The position numbers were made by a program, and so were the translations under genes. From Buttiauxella sp. B2 (GTDB lineage Bacteria > Pseudomonadota > Gammaproteobacteria > Enterobacterales > Enterobacteriaceae), in contig NZ_VEXQ01000001.1 of assembly GCF_006376615.1 (NCBI RefSeq), forward strand, positions 496,001-560,000: DNA of 64,000 nt. Reading direction: 5' to 3'. Each line of letters opens with the position of its first letter. Within the stretch, counting starts at the first letter, position 1. The notes below the pieces were generated by a model, which was not told the DNA's origin, searched no databases, and saw only the letters and a program-made list of their open reading frames with translations. This document shows, piece after piece, positions 35,247 through 44,144 of this stretch.

Positions 35247-35999
35247 TTATTGCGTGAGGAATTTTTCCAGGAATTGCTTAGTGCGCGGCTGCTGAGGATT
35301 GGCGAACAATTCTCGGGCTGGCCCTTGCTCAACAATGCGACCTTGATCCATAAAAATAGCCCGATCGGCAACATCACGCGCAAAACTCATTTCATGCGTC
35401 ACAATAACCATTGTGCGTTTCTCTTCAGCCAACTGGCGGATAGTACTTAGCACTTCCCCCACCAACTCTGGGTCAAGGGCTGAGGTTGGCTCATCAAATA
35501 GAATCACTTCCGGGCGCATCGCCAGCGCTCGCGCAATAGCCACGCGCTGCTGTTGCCCACCAGAAAGGCGGCGCGGATAGCTGGTTTCTTTACCGCTCAA
35601 GCCCACTTTCGCCAGCAATTCACGCGCCCGGGCAATCGCTTCTTCTTTCGGCTCACCTTTAACAATCACCGGCCCTTCAATAATATTTTCAATTACCGTG
35701 CGATGCGGGAACAGATTGAAGCTTTGAAACACGAAACCAACATGCTGGCGCAACTCGCGCACACGGTTCTTCTGTTTACTGAGAGATTGCGTCGCATCAA
35801 TAGTGATTTCACCCACCTTAATGGTCCCCGCCTCCGGTTGCTCCAGCAAATTAATACAGCGCAATAGCGTCGTTTTACCGGAGCCACTCGGCCCTATAAT
35901 CGCCACCACTTCACCCGCCTTAACGTCCAGATCAATGCCGTGCAGCACAGTCTGTCCGTGAAATTTTTTGACCAGCTGTTTTACGTCGATAGCACTCAT
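35247..35999 (-). CDS. tcyN: L-cystine ABC importer ATPase
   Basis: This 250-residue ATPase (formerly YecC) powers uptake of L-cystine and related amino acids. It has Walker A GPSGSGKTTL, Q-loop FVFQSFNLFPHRT, signature LSGGQQQRVAIARAL, Walker B VILFDEPTSALDPE and the switch VTHEMSFARDV. It belongs to the polar amino acid (HisP/GlnQ) class. Its start overlaps the permease gene by 4 nt. It forms an operon with tcyL and dcyD and works with the binding protein TcyJ. Confidence 0.97.
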   Translation of the reverse strand: MSAIDVKQLVKKFHGQTVLHGIDLDVKAGEVVAIIGPSGSGKTTLLRCINLLEQPEAGTIKVGEITIDATQSLSKQKNRVRELRQHVGFVFQSFNLFPHRTVIENIIEGPVIVKGEPKEEAIARARELLAKVGLSGKETSYPRRLSGGQQQRVAIARALAMRPEVILFDEPTSALDPELVGEVLSTIRQLAEEKRTMVIVTHEMSFARDVADRAIFMDQGRIVEQGPARELFANPQQPRTKQFLEKFLTQ

Positions 36000-36664
36000 T
36001 TAGGATCCCTGTCCTGGCGATTAAGCTGATTTTCAAAGTAGTTTTGCAACGACGAAAGCACCGTTGCCATCACCCAGTAAATCAATGAAGCCGCGAGATA
36101 CATGGTAAACACTTCAAGCGTACGCGAAGTAATAAGCTGCGCCTGGCGAAACAGTTCAGGAACCTGAATAGTCGCGGCAAGTGAAGTGTCTTTGACCAGA
36201 CTGATAAAACTGTTGCTAAGTGGCGGTAACGCAACGCGAGCAGCCTGCGGTAAAATCGCCCGGCGCAAGGTTTGCCACGGTGTCATGCCGATACTTGCCG
36301 CCGCTTCCCACTGCCCTTTTTCGATTGACGAAATCGCAGCACGCAATGTTTCGGAAGCATAAGCTGCGGTATTGAGCGATAAACCAATCATCGCCGCCGG
36401 AATAGGATCAAGCTCAATGCCGAACTGCGGCAAGCCGTAGTAGATCATAAACAGTTGCGCGATTAACGGAGTGCCGCGAAAAATCGACACGTAAAAACGC
36501 GACAACAACGAAAACGGTAAGAATGGCGACAAACGCATCAACGCCAGTAAAAAGCCGAGTATCAACCCAAAGAACATGCCGCCAATACTGAGCTGCAGCG
36601 TAAATACCGCTCCCCTGAGCAGAAAGGGTGCCGAATCCAGCACCAGTTGAATACTTTCTTGCAT
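35996..36664 (-). CDS. tcyL: L-cystine ABC importer permease
   Basis: This 222-residue inner-membrane permease (formerly YecS) has the HisMQ-type fold with five membrane helices and the EAA loop (EKGQWEAAASIGMTPWQTLRRAILPQAAR) that contacts TcyN. It is the same length as in E. coli. A single permease gene implies a homodimer. It sits between tcyN and dcyD; a hairpin-forming repeat is found in the gap upstream. Confidence 0.97.
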   Translation of the reverse strand: MQESIQLVLDSAPFLLRGAVFTLQLSIGGMFFGLILGFLLALMRLSPFLPFSLLSRFYVSIFRGTPLIAQLFMIYYGLPQFGIELDPIPAAMIGLSLNTAAYASETLRAAISSIEKGQWEAAASIGMTPWQTLRRAILPQAARVALPPLSNSFISLVKDTSLAATIQVPELFRQAQLITSRTLEVFTMYLAASLIYWVMATVLSSLQNYFENQLNRQDRDPK

Positions 36665-36690
36665 ACTTAAATATACCCTGTGCGCTACAA

Positions 36691-36720
36691 CGCGGTGGAT
36701 GTCGCTGCGCTAATCCACCC
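36691..36720. repeat. Intergenic hairpin repeat between dcyD and tcyL
   Basis: GGTGGAT and ATCCACC flank a 14-nt inner part that itself is partly self-complementary (GTCGCTGCGCTA). The unit looks like the short dispersed GGTGGAT...ATCCACCCTAC hairpins common between enterobacterial genes. Confidence 0.45.
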
Positions 36721-36731
36721 TACAAATCTGA

Positions 36732-37718
36732 TTATACGTGCGGATGGTAAGCAAACAGCGCAGGCGCCCCGCCGGTATGAATAAAAATTATCGGGCCGAC
36801 GTCTTTAAAACGCTTTTGTGCCACGCCATCAATTAATCCCGCCATCGCCTTGCCGGTGTAAACCGGGTCGAGCAAAATCCCTTCCAGGCGCGCCAATAAT
36901 TTAATGGCCTCAAGCCCTTCTTCATTGGGTTGTCCATAACCTGGAGCGAAATAATCATCCCATAGCGTTATTGGATTGTTAGCACTAACGCTCAGTGATT
37001 GAGCCACAGCTTGCTGCAATGCTTCCACTTTTGGCAACTGTTGCGCGATGGTACGTGAAACCGTGACGCCAATTAAATCGACATCCGGCATGACTTGTTC
37101 CAACCCTACCGCCAACCCCGCATGCGTGCCCGCACTACCAGAGGCAACCACCACAGAAGAAACGTTGACCGCACCTTCACACTGCTGAGCAATTTCCAGT
37201 GCGCTTTCCACATAGCCCAACGCACCCAACGCATTAGAACCTCCCACCGGAATCACGTACGGGCGGAAACCCTGCACTTCAAGGCGCGTGGCGATTTCTT
37301 CAAGTTGCTGATCTGGTGAATGCAATGCATCACACATTTCGATTTCGACATCAAACAGATCGAGCATCAAACGGTTGCCGTTAGTGAGATAGTTTTCGGC
37401 CTTGGTACCAATCGGATTTTCCAGCAGCGCGACACATTTAAGGCCGAGCTTTGCGGCAACCGCTGCGGTCTGGCGAACATGGTTCGACTGAATGGCTCCC
37501 GCTGTTACCAGCGTATCAGCTCCTTCACGCAATGCGTCTGCGGCCAGGAACTCAAGTTTGCGCAGTTTATTACCGCCCATCGCCATTGGTGTGGTGTCAT
37601 CACGTTTAATGTAGATTTCACGACCCAGGTAATCAGAAAAACGCGGCAGATATTCGAGTGGCGTCGGGGCGCCGATAAATTCCAGACGCGGGAAACGCGT
37701 AAGATTGTGCAGTGACAT
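36732..37718 (-). CDS. dcyD: D-cysteine desulfhydrase
   Basis: This 328-residue PLP enzyme splits D-cysteine into pyruvate, ammonia and sulfide. It belongs to the ACC deaminase/DcyD family and shows [21 protein letters not shown] with the PLP lysine in GGNKLRK, the [20 protein letters not shown] stretch, and the glycine-rich phosphate loop [15 protein letters not shown]. The start at 37718 ([14 protein letters not shown]) has GGAG at proper distance; a frame start 12 nt upstream is less likely. It lies between tcyJ and tcyL, linking cystine uptake to removal of toxic D-cysteine. Confidence 0.97.
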   Translation of the reverse strand: MSLHNLTRFPRLEFIGAPTPLEYLPRFSDYLGREIYIKRDDTTPMAMGGNKLRKLEFLAADALREGADTLVTAGAIQSNHVRQTAAVAAKLGLKCVALLENPIGTKAENYLTNGNRLMLDLFDVEIEMCDALHSPDQQLEEIATRLEVQGFRPYVIPVGGSNALGALGYVESALEIAQQCEGAVNVSSVVVASGSAGTHAGLAVGLEQVMPDVDLIGVTVSRTIAQQLPKVEALQQAVAQSLSVSANNPITLWDDYFAPGYGQPNEEGLEAIKLLARLEGILLDPVYTGKAMAGLIDGVAQKRFKDVGPIIFIHTGGAPALFAYHPHV

Positions 37719-37791
37719 GAGCGACTCCATAATAAAATTCTACATCCCTTCATTATGCACCAGCGCGGGCAATTGCCTGCAAATACAAATA

Positions 37792-37824
37792 AAAAAGGCG
37801 GATATCGCTTGCGCTTATCCGCCT
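37792..37824 (-). terminator. Terminator/attenuator between tcyJ and dcyD
   Basis: AGGCGGATA pairs with TATCCGCCT and is followed on the minus strand by TTTTTT. It would give more TcyJ binding protein than downstream permease components. Confidence 0.8.
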
Positions 37825-37841
37825 CAGGCTACTTTTAAGCG

Positions 37842-38642
37842 TTATTTGGTCACGTCAGCGCCAAACCACTTTTCAGAAAGTTTTGCCAGTGAGCCATCTT
37901 TTTGCATCTCAGCGATGCCTTTATTAATAGCCTCAACCAAGTCTTCGTTACCTTTACGCACAGCAACACCCGATTCCTGACGAGAGAACGCATCACCCGC
38001 TACAGCCAGGGTATCTTTGGTTTTCTTCACCAAATCCAGCGCTGCCAGGCGGTCTACCAAAATCGCATCAATACGACCTACGCGCAGATCCTGATATTTG
38101 GTTGGGTCATCATCATAGGTACGGATATCAACGCCCTGCACATTGGCACGCAACCACTCTTCGTAGTTAGTCCCAAGGCCAACGCCCACTTTTTTACCTT
38201 TCAGGGAATCCGGCCCGGTAATGCTGCCTTCATTACCCTTTTTCACCAGCGCCTGAATACCGGAAACGGTGTACGGTGTGGAGAAATCGTATTTTTTCTT
38301 ACGTTCATCGGAAATGGTCACCTGGTTAATGACCACGTCGATACGTTTGGAATCCAGCGAGGCCAGCATGCCATCCCATTTGGTCGGCTTGAGTGACGCT
38401 TTAACGCCCAGATGTTGTGCCAACTGCTCGGCAAATTCCACTTCAAAACCCGTCAGTTTGCCGTCGTCGCCCTGAAAGCTAAATGGCGGATAAGTGCCTT
38501 CCAGCCCAACCAACAGCGTGCCGCGCTCTTTCACTTTCGCCAGCAAGTTTTCCGCAGCAAACGTTTTAACACTCGCACCCGCTACCAACGCCACAGCCAG
38601 CACGCCCATCAGCGCCTGACGCCCCACCATTGCTAATTTCAT
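37842..38642 (-). CDS. tcyJ: L-cystine-binding periplasmic protein (FliY)
   Basis: This 266-residue protein is the soluble receptor for L-cystine, historically called FliY because of its place next to fliZ. It has a signal peptide ending VAGASVKTFAA and SBP_bac_3 signatures: LLVGLEGTYPPFSFQGDDGKLTGFEVEFAEQLAQHLGV, WDGMLASLDSKRIDVVINQVTISDERKKKYDFSTPY and RVGRIDAILVDRLAAL. Its length equals the E. coli protein. It is transcribed after fliA-fliZ and before dcyD. Confidence 0.97.
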   Translation of the reverse strand: MKLAMVGRQALMGVLAVALVAGASVKTFAAENLLAKVKERGTLLVGLEGTYPPFSFQGDDGKLTGFEVEFAEQLAQHLGVKASLKPTKWDGMLASLDSKRIDVVINQVTISDERKKKYDFSTPYTVSGIQALVKKGNEGSITGPDSLKGKKVGVGLGTNYEEWLRANVQGVDIRTYDDDPTKYQDLRVGRIDAILVDRLAALDLVKKTKDTLAVAGDAFSRQESGVAVRKGNEDLVEAINKGIAEMQKDGSLAKLSEKWFGADVTK

Positions 38643-38727
38643 AGTTACCCCGAATGTTTATATTATGGTTGTATTGTAACGACTTAATATAATCAATCAA
38701 AAACACTACGCTACAACTTATGCCATT

Positions 38728-39279
38728 TTAATATATATCAGAAGTTGATTTGTTTTCCTGGAAATGAGCGGCAGTATTTTGATTCAGGATTTGAAACTGT
38801 CCATATTTACGCAGTGCGATACGGTAGTTATTGGTGCTGGTTGGCGGCAACCACTCGTCAAATGAATCGTCGAGGTACGCTTGAGCTGAGGAAGGTGTGG
38901 GAATTTTTTGCGCAGCCAGATGATTACCCAGACGGCGCAGGCGCACCACATACTCACGTATAGTGCCGTGGCTCATCTCGGTTTGTTCAAACAGGTACTC
39001 TTTAAAGCCGATGATATCGAAATAGTGCTGCTGCTCTTTGCAGTACAAATCACCGCAAAAACGGCACAATGCGGCCCAGGACTGGCGCTCAACCTGCCAG
39101 CTATGCTCATCTATTAAGGTATCAAGTTGCGCAATTGCGGTTTTGCTGACGATTTCACCGCGATGCGTGAGCGTAATTCTGTCGAGCAATTTTGCACACT
39201 GCGCACAATGCGTTTGTGTGTGTTTAAAGTCTTTTAAATAGCGGCTTAATGGTCGTTTTTTTAATTGCTGTACCGTCAT
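38728..39279 (-). CDS. fliZ: FliZ, flagellar-regulon post-transcriptional and sigma-S-antagonist regulator
   Basis: This 183-residue cytoplasmic protein resembles E. coli FliZ: PLSRYLKDFKHTQTHCAQC, SWAALCRFCGDLYC, DIIGFKEYLFEQTEMSHGTIREYVVRLRRLGNHL and LPPTSTNNYRIALRKY. The phage-integrase-like SAM domain with the Arg-rich helix binds DNA in E. coli FliZ, where it opposes sigma-S genes; in Salmonella it also stabilises FlhDC activity. The ATG at 39279 (MTVQQLKKRPLSRY) matches family length; an upstream extension into the ERIC element is not conserved. An ERIC element separates it from fliA. Confidence 0.95.
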   Translation of the reverse strand: MTVQQLKKRPLSRYLKDFKHTQTHCAQCAKLLDRITLTHRGEIVSKTAIAQLDTLIDEHSWQVERQSWAALCRFCGDLYCKEQQHYFDIIGFKEYLFEQTEMSHGTIREYVVRLRRLGNHLAAQKIPTPSSAQAYLDDSFDEWLPPTSTNNYRIALRKYGQFQILNQNTAAHFQENKSTSDIY

Positions 39280-39319
39280 GATGTAATCCCGATTATCTCG
39301 CCAAATACCCAAATAATTC

Positions 39320-39424
39320 GAGTCGCACCGCGGCGGCAAGAGAACAAGCCCCGATGAGCTTACATAAGTAAGTGATTCGGGCGCATGAACGCTGCCAACA
39401 AAGATGCAACTTAAAGTATGACGG
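39320..39424. repeat. ERIC element between fliA and fliZ
   Basis: The segment contains the diagnostic ERIC centre, AGCTTACATAAGTAAGTGAT, with complementary arms (CAAGCCCCGATG / ATTCGGGCGCATG) and ends resembling the 127-bp enterobacterial repetitive intergenic consensus. It lies in the 149-nt gap inside the fliA-fliZ transcript, so it is transcribed and can fold into a long hairpin. Confidence 0.8.
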
Positions 39425-39428
39425 GCAT

Positions 39429-40148
39429 TTACAACTTACCGAGCTTAGTGCGTAAGCGTTTAATCGCCTGGCTGTGCAACTGACTCACACGCGACTCCCC
39501 CACATCCAGCACCGCGCCAATCTCTTTAAGATTGAGCTCTTCCTGGTAGTAAAGGGTCAGCACCATTTTTTCGCGATCCGGCAACGCCTCAATGGCGTCC
39601 ATCACACGGCTACGTAAGTTCCCTTCCAACAGCTGTTGTAAAGGGTTCGCCTGCTGATGCTCTTCCGTAATCAGTTCGATACTATCGCCATGCTCTTCAC
39701 GCCACTCATCATAAGAAAAGAGTTGGCTGTTGTTGGTGTCGAGCAACATCTGACGGTATTCATTGAGCGGGATATCTAACCGCTCGGCCACTTCAGTTTC
39801 AGTGGCATTGCGGCCCAGCTCTTGCTCCAGTTGACCAATTGCCTGCGCAACGCCGCGGGCGTTACGCCTGACGCTGCGAGGCACCCAGTCACGGCTGCGC
39901 AACTCATCAAGCATCGCCCCACGGATGCGCTGCACCGCGTAGGTAGTAAATGCCGTTCCTTGCAGGGCATCATAACGGTCCACTGCGTTTAACAACCCGA
40001 TGCCGCCCGCCTGTAGCAGGTCGTCAAGCTCCACACTCGCGGGCAGACGTACCTGCAGGCGCAATGCTTCGTGACGCACCAGCGGTACATAACGCTGCCA
40101 CAGCGAGTGTTTATCCATCACACCTTCAGCGGTATACAGTGAATTCAC
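39429..40148 (-). CDS. fliA: Flagellar sigma factor sigma-28
   Basis: This 239-residue protein is nearly identical to E. coli FliA and directs RNA polymerase to class 3 flagellar, motility and chemotaxis promoters. Region 2 (LLQAGGIGLLNAVDRYDALQGTAFTTYAVQRIRGAMLDELRSRDWVPRSVRRN), region 3 and region 4 (LTLYYQEELNLKEIGAVLDVGESRVSQLHSQAIKRLR) are intact. It starts MNSLYTAEGVMDKHSLWQRY as in E. coli. Sigma-28 promoters seen in this window (MCP, fliC, fliD) are its targets. FlgM, its anti-sigma factor, is not in this window. Confidence 0.98.
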   Translation of the reverse strand: MNSLYTAEGVMDKHSLWQRYVPLVRHEALRLQVRLPASVELDDLLQAGGIGLLNAVDRYDALQGTAFTTYAVQRIRGAMLDELRSRDWVPRSVRRNARGVAQAIGQLEQELGRNATETEVAERLDIPLNEYRQMLLDTNNSQLFSYDEWREEHGDSIELITEEHQQANPLQQLLEGNLRSRVMDAIEALPDREKMVLTLYYQEELNLKEIGAVLDVGESRVSQLHSQAIKRLRTKLGKL

Positions 40149-40173
40149 GATAAACAGCCCTGCGTTAGTTGAG

Positions 40174-40208
40174 TTATCGGCATGATTATCCGTTTCTGGA
40201 GGGGTTTT
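40174..40208 (-). promoter_or_regulatory. fliA upstream promoter region with sigma-28 -10 element
   Basis: On the minus strand GCCGATAA (plus-strand 40174-40181) is a perfect FliA -10 box, 25 nt before the fliA start, preceded by AACGGATAATCAT as in E. coli. The -35 half is poorly matched. E. coli fliA has overlapping class 2 (FlhDC) and class 3 promoters in this position. Confidence 0.6.
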
Positions 40209-40312
40209 AATCGCAAGAATAGTGGGTGAAATGAGGGGTTATTTGGGGGTTATGGGTAACAAAGGGCAAAACATTTTTTCTGAAGAGTAAAATGCATTGC
40301 CCGACGGGATCA

Positions 40313-41053
40313 CTAACCTTTTTCGCACATCAGGAATATGCTTGAGCAGAGATCGGGATACTGCTGCCCTAATTGATAGCAGCCCTCAAGATAGTCTGAG
40401 GAAATAATGTCCGTTTGTAACAAACGATCCCACTGAAAATTGGCGAGTGCTTTAAAGAAAATACCGGAACGGTATACTACTTTAAGACCCGCAGCTCTGG
40501 CATCTCGCTCAAGAGTGTCCAGGCTATAAGTGCAACGGTGGCCATGTTCTGCTTCTGCTCCTGTCACCGCAGCATTATGTGAAATCAATCCCATTTTCAC
40601 AGCAATCTGCCGAGATGGTGCATTAGCATTTGGACAAACAAGGAAAAATCGACCTCCCTCGGCAAGCCACTCGTCATTCACACGGCGAAGCACTTTAACG
40701 GGATCATCAATATGTTCAAGAACATGCGTAAGGACAATATTATCGTAGCGCCGTGGTAACTCAGCCTGCTCAAACATAGAGTTTATATATTTGACATTGC
40801 TACCCACTTTCATTTGGGCCTGGTTAATAGCTAAATCGGAGGCTTCGACACAAGTAATATCATCAAAATGCTCGAGAAGACGGCGAGTAAAATCACCTTT
40901 AAAACTGCCTAACTCAAGCAAACTTCCTTTATTAAAGAAAGGCTGAAATGAGCGAATCATAAAAGGATGTATGACGTCGAAATCAAAGTTATAGGCGTAT
41001 TGATGATCTGCTGCATCATTAATTTCTTTATTGTAATCACGTGATTCAATCAT
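40313..41053 (-). CDS. Class I SAM-dependent methyltransferase of the flagellin-modification island
   Basis: This 246-residue cytoplasmic protein has motif I LLELGSFKGDFTRRLL (residues about 45-60), the acidic motif II residue in ITCVEASDLAI, and the post-motif NIVLTHVLEHIDDPVKVLRRV typical of Methyltransf_23/11 enzymes acting on sugars. It is the last gene of the leftward island, next to fliA, 10 nt after the GNAT gene. A role in O- or N-methylating the flagellin glycan is inferred from context. Confidence 0.82.
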   Translation of the reverse strand: MIESRDYNKEINDAADHQYAYNFDFDVIHPFMIRSFQPFFNKGSLLELGSFKGDFTRRLLEHFDDITCVEASDLAINQAQMKVGSNVKYINSMFEQAELPRRYDNIVLTHVLEHIDDPVKVLRRVNDEWLAEGGRFFLVCPNANAPSRQIAVKMGLISHNAAVTGAEAEHGHRCTYSLDTLERDARAAGLKVVYRSGIFFKALANFQWDRLLQTDIISSDYLEGCYQLGQQYPDLCSSIFLMCEKG

Positions 41054-41063
41054 TTTCTGCTCT

Positions 41064-41504
41064 CTACAAATTCAATATCATCATTGTCGATTGAGAGGTA
41101 ACCCGTTCTGGCGTAAATCCAAATTGTCGGTAAAGTCGCATTGCAATGACATTGGTATCATCAACCTCTAGTCTTAGACTGTCGACCCCAATCTCTTTCA
41201 CAGTTTCAATCGCATTGCGCACCAATTCACTCGCCATACCCCGGCCCTGAAATTCAGGAACGATACTTACATTGGTTACAAAAGCCCCATTTCGGGGTTC
41301 ATTACAGTAGACACAAAGCAATCCAACTAATGCACCTTGATACCAGGCTTCAAGACATAGTGCGAGATCAGTTAATTTTTTTGCGTAGTCAGTAATATTT
41401 ACTTTAGTACTGAGTGGCGGGACAAAAAGGGCATCGCATAAGTTTAAATGCTCCACTACTTGTTCGATGCTCGCCCGTCCCACACAAATTTCAATAGCAT
41501 TCAT
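41064..41504 (-). CDS. GNAT-family N-acetyltransferase of the flagellin-modification island
   Basis: This 146-residue protein has the GNAT acetyl-CoA motif A VSIVPEFQGRGMASELVRNAI (Q-x2-G-x-G/A) and the C-terminal NVIAMRLYRQFGFTPE motif. Given the sugar aminotransferase in the same operon, it likely acetylates an amino group on an amino-sugar nucleotide or on the assembled glycan. Its start overlaps the end of the upstream propeller gene by 4 nt, implying coupled translation. Confidence 0.82.
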   Translation of the reverse strand: MNAIEICVGRASIEQVVEHLNLCDALFVPPLSTKVNITDYAKKLTDLALCLEAWYQGALVGLLCVYCNEPRNGAFVTNVSIVPEFQGRGMASELVRNAIETVKEIGVDSLRLEVDDTNVIAMRLYRQFGFTPERVTSQSTMMILNL

Positions 41505-42469
41505 AGCGATGTCAATTCAGCAAGGCCAAATCCAGTGCGACCAAATTCGTTACCGTTATACAAAAGGTAAATTCTACCGTCGCACTCAAAGACATGGGGA
41601 TAACACTGCATATCGCAGTTCCATTCTCCAGCTTTCCCCACTGCGGGTACCTGCGAATCATCGCGTGTCCAGATTGTCCCATCTACAGACCAGGCGTACC
41701 CCAAACGGTAGCCACGACCTGCCGCCTGACGGAAATTCCAGGATTCCCTATAACAGAAAAACATATGATAACGGCCATGTGCATGGATTACGCTTGGCAA
41801 TGCCTGGCTTTCATCCACCCCGAGTACATCAGGGATAATCTGGCGTGCATCTTCACGCTGCCAGTTAATTCCATCGTTTGACTGTGCATAGCCAATTTTA
41901 TAGGTGCGATCGGGTGCGGTTCCTGACTCATACTGTTTCCAGCCGGTACCAAAGATGTACCACATATGAAAAGTGTCGCCGATAACCTTCACAAACGCAT
42001 CGGCAACCAGACAAGGCTCGTGCAATGAAGCCGCCATCACCGGCCCCATTCCATGTCGGCGGAAGGTTTTCCCACCATCATCACTCAACGCCAAACCAAT
42101 CGCGGTATCGACCGATACAGAAACACGTCGGTTCCAACCCGTAGTAAACGCAAGAACCTTATCTTTGTGGCGCACGACATTAAAAGGAAATATGCCGTGC
42201 TCATCAAAACACCCCAGCTCCGCTTGCGAAATGACAGCCTGCTGGTTAGTTACAACAACTTCACGCAGGCTTCTATCCATATCCACATAAGATACATGGC
42301 TGAGATACTTGCCATTTTTGGGATCTACAGAACGGGTAGAAAAATAGATGCGAATAAAATCGTCAAACACCAGGGTTTGAGGAGATTGCGCAAATAGCCC
42401 TGGTCGCCCATCAAATTTATGTTCAGTCGGGTCAAAAATTTTACCGTGATGTTGCCATTGCAAAGTCAT
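41501..42469 (-). CDS. Five-bladed beta-propeller glycan enzyme, paralogue 2
   Basis: This 322-residue protein belongs to the GH43/GH32/GH130-like propeller superfamily: blades include FIRIYFSTRSVDPKNGKYLS, GYAQSNDGINWQRED, YHMFFCYRESWNF and FECDGRIYLLYNGNEFGRTGFGLAEL. It has no signal peptide and so acts in the cytoplasm, which argues against a scavenging hydrolase. It is clearly paralogous to the adjacent gene, with which it overlaps by 4 nt. In surface-glycan loci such proteins may act as transferases, phosphorylases or glycan-editing enzymes. The acidic pair at VDESQA and the EWNCDMQCYPHVFE segment are candidate active-site residues. Confidence 0.75.
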   Translation of the reverse strand: MTLQWQHHGKIFDPTEHKFDGRPGLFAQSPQTLVFDDFIRIYFSTRSVDPKNGKYLSHVSYVDMDRSLREVVVTNQQAVISQAELGCFDEHGIFPFNVVRHKDKVLAFTTGWNRRVSVSVDTAIGLALSDDGGKTFRRHGMGPVMAASLHEPCLVADAFVKVIGDTFHMWYIFGTGWKQYESGTAPDRTYKIGYAQSNDGINWQREDARQIIPDVLGVDESQALPSVIHAHGRYHMFFCYRESWNFRQAAGRGYRLGYAWSVDGTIWTRDDSQVPAVGKAGEWNCDMQCYPHVFECDGRIYLLYNGNEFGRTGFGLAELTSL

Positions 42470-43431
42470 AGTAATACCCCCTGCAATTCCGCCAGGCCAA
42501 AGCCGTCGCGGCCCACACCATCTCCGAGGTAAAACATGTAAGTTTTTCCATCCAATTCAAAGACATGGGGATAGCTGATCATCTCGGCATCCCATCCTTC
42601 TTTGGAGACATCAATACCTGCTTTACTGTCGTCGCGCTCCCAATCAACAAGATTAAAGCTGGACGCATAACCGATCCGATACCCATGTTGCTTACTACGA
42701 TAAAAACTGCTGTATCTATAGCAAAAAAACATGTGGTATTTACCGTTTGCAAAGATCACATCTGGACTAGCCTGCGCTTCGTCTTCTTCAATGCGGCTGC
42801 CAATCAAATCGCGGTTAAGTTTATGCCAGTGAATTCCGTCATCTGAGGTCGCCATTCTTATTTTGTACACCGGCTCAGCCCGCCCTTCGACCATCTTCCA
42901 CTTGCGCCCTGCGATATAAAATAACTGCCATTGCTCATTGAAACGACGTATTTTCGGGCCGCTCATCACAAACGGTTCTTCCGGGGAATAACTAATGACG
43001 GGACCACAACCTGTTCGTTTAAAACTTACACCATTATCTTCACTAACCGCAGTGCCAATGGCCACGTTAAAAGGCACGGATTCGCAGCGTGTCCAGCCCG
43101 CATACCAGGCTCGCACGTTATCTCCATCACGGGCAATTGAAACTGGGTATGTTCCGAACTCATCGAACTCCCCAGGTCCTCCAAGTGGAAGAATAGGCAG
43201 CTCAGATACCCTTAGCACCTTTAGCAAATTGCTACGGTCAAGATCAACCCATGCTGAGTAACTGACATACTGTCCATGACTATCGGCTGGAGGACGACAC
43301 GAAAAATAGACCCGAACAAAATCATCAAAAATCAATGTAGCGGGGGCTTGTGCGAACGCATTAAGCCACGGGCGTCCTTCCACCGTTTGCGGGGTGAATA
43401 CCTTCCCGAGTTTTTTCCACTGGAACATCAT
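42466..43431 (-). CDS. Five-bladed beta-propeller glycan enzyme, paralogue 1
   Basis: This 321-residue protein shares order and motifs with the downstream paralogue: AQAPATLIFDDFVRVYFSCR, GPGEFDEFGTYPVS, IRMATSDDGIHWHKLN, EDEAQASPDVIFANGKYHMFFCYRYSSFYRS and YPHVFELDGKTYMFYLGDGVGRDGFGLAEL. No signal peptide is present. The duplication within one operon suggests two linked sugar-processing steps, or subunits of a heteromer. It directly abuts the WbqC gene. Activity cannot be assigned from sequence. Confidence 0.75.
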   Translation of the reverse strand: MMFQWKKLGKVFTPQTVEGRPWLNAFAQAPATLIFDDFVRVYFSCRPPADSHGQYVSYSAWVDLDRSNLLKVLRVSELPILPLGGPGEFDEFGTYPVSIARDGDNVRAWYAGWTRCESVPFNVAIGTAVSEDNGVSFKRTGCGPVISYSPEEPFVMSGPKIRRFNEQWQLFYIAGRKWKMVEGRAEPVYKIRMATSDDGIHWHKLNRDLIGSRIEEDEAQASPDVIFANGKYHMFFCYRYSSFYRSKQHGYRIGYASSFNLVDWERDDSKAGIDVSKEGWDAEMISYPHVFELDGKTYMFYLGDGVGRDGFGLAELQGVLL

Positions 43432-44130
43432 TTATACCAAAGAATAGTTGTGTCTGACGCGGTGGCATACCGCATCAAGGGAGTTAAACATCAGTACATC
43501 GATCATCGACAACCAGGGTACAAATGCAGAACCAAACTGAGGATATTCAAACATTTCAGATTGAATAAAACTCAGGGAAATACCCTGTTGCGCAAAATCA
43601 GTCTTGTTATAAAGCTCTCTACCGCCAATAGCGTTGATATAGCACTGAGCATCCAATGCGCGACAAATCGAAAGGACTTTATCCTGGCCTTTTAATGTCG
43701 AATCGACGGGTAGTGACGAAGATATAATGAATTTTGTTTCCAGCTCAAGCAGCGCTGCCATTTGACGTAATGAATGATAGAGATAATCAAAAAGATTATT
43801 AGCTGGATAATTCACGATAGTTTCAATATGTGGAAAAACATCATGAAAGTAAGGAGCCTTAGTATAAACTCCGCGAAATTGATTGAGTAATTTAGTCTTA
43901 TCAAAATCTGGCGATAATTCGCGATCAACAATATTTAGTGAATCCGATGCTTTTCTGAGGGGCAGACTAAATGTCACATCCTGGCCATTTTGCAGCATGC
44001 GGTTACGATTTATCCATCCCTTTTTGGTGTACTTTATATTGTCATAGACAACAAAAGTATCGACGGCCGCCATAAGCTGGAAATAGCCGATGTAAGGGAA
44101 AAAATAGGGCTGCATAATGGCAAGTTTCAT
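43432..44130 (-). CDS. WbqC-family protein
   Basis: This 232-residue protein begins MKLAIMQPYFFPYIGYFQLM, the WbqC family signature, and continues with FVVYDNIKYTKKGWINRNRM and GQDKVLSICRAL. WbqC-like proteins occur beside amino-sugar aminotransferases in O-antigen and flagellin-glycan loci and are thought to acylate or otherwise tailor 4-amino sugars; biochemistry is limited. Here it lies between the VioA-type aminotransferase and the propeller proteins, fitting a tailoring role on dTDP-4-amino-4,6-dideoxy sugars. Confidence 0.85.
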   Translation of the reverse strand: MKLAIMQPYFFPYIGYFQLMAAVDTFVVYDNIKYTKKGWINRNRMLQNGQDVTFSLPLRKASDSLNIVDRELSPDFDKTKLLNQFRGVYTKAPYFHDVFPHIETIVNYPANNLFDYLYHSLRQMAALLELETKFIISSSLPVDSTLKGQDKVLSICRALDAQCYINAIGGRELYNKTDFAQQGISLSFIQSEMFEYPQFGSAFVPWLSMIDVLMFNSLDAVCHRVRHNYSLV

Positions 44131-44144
44131 ACTTGAGTCACCCT

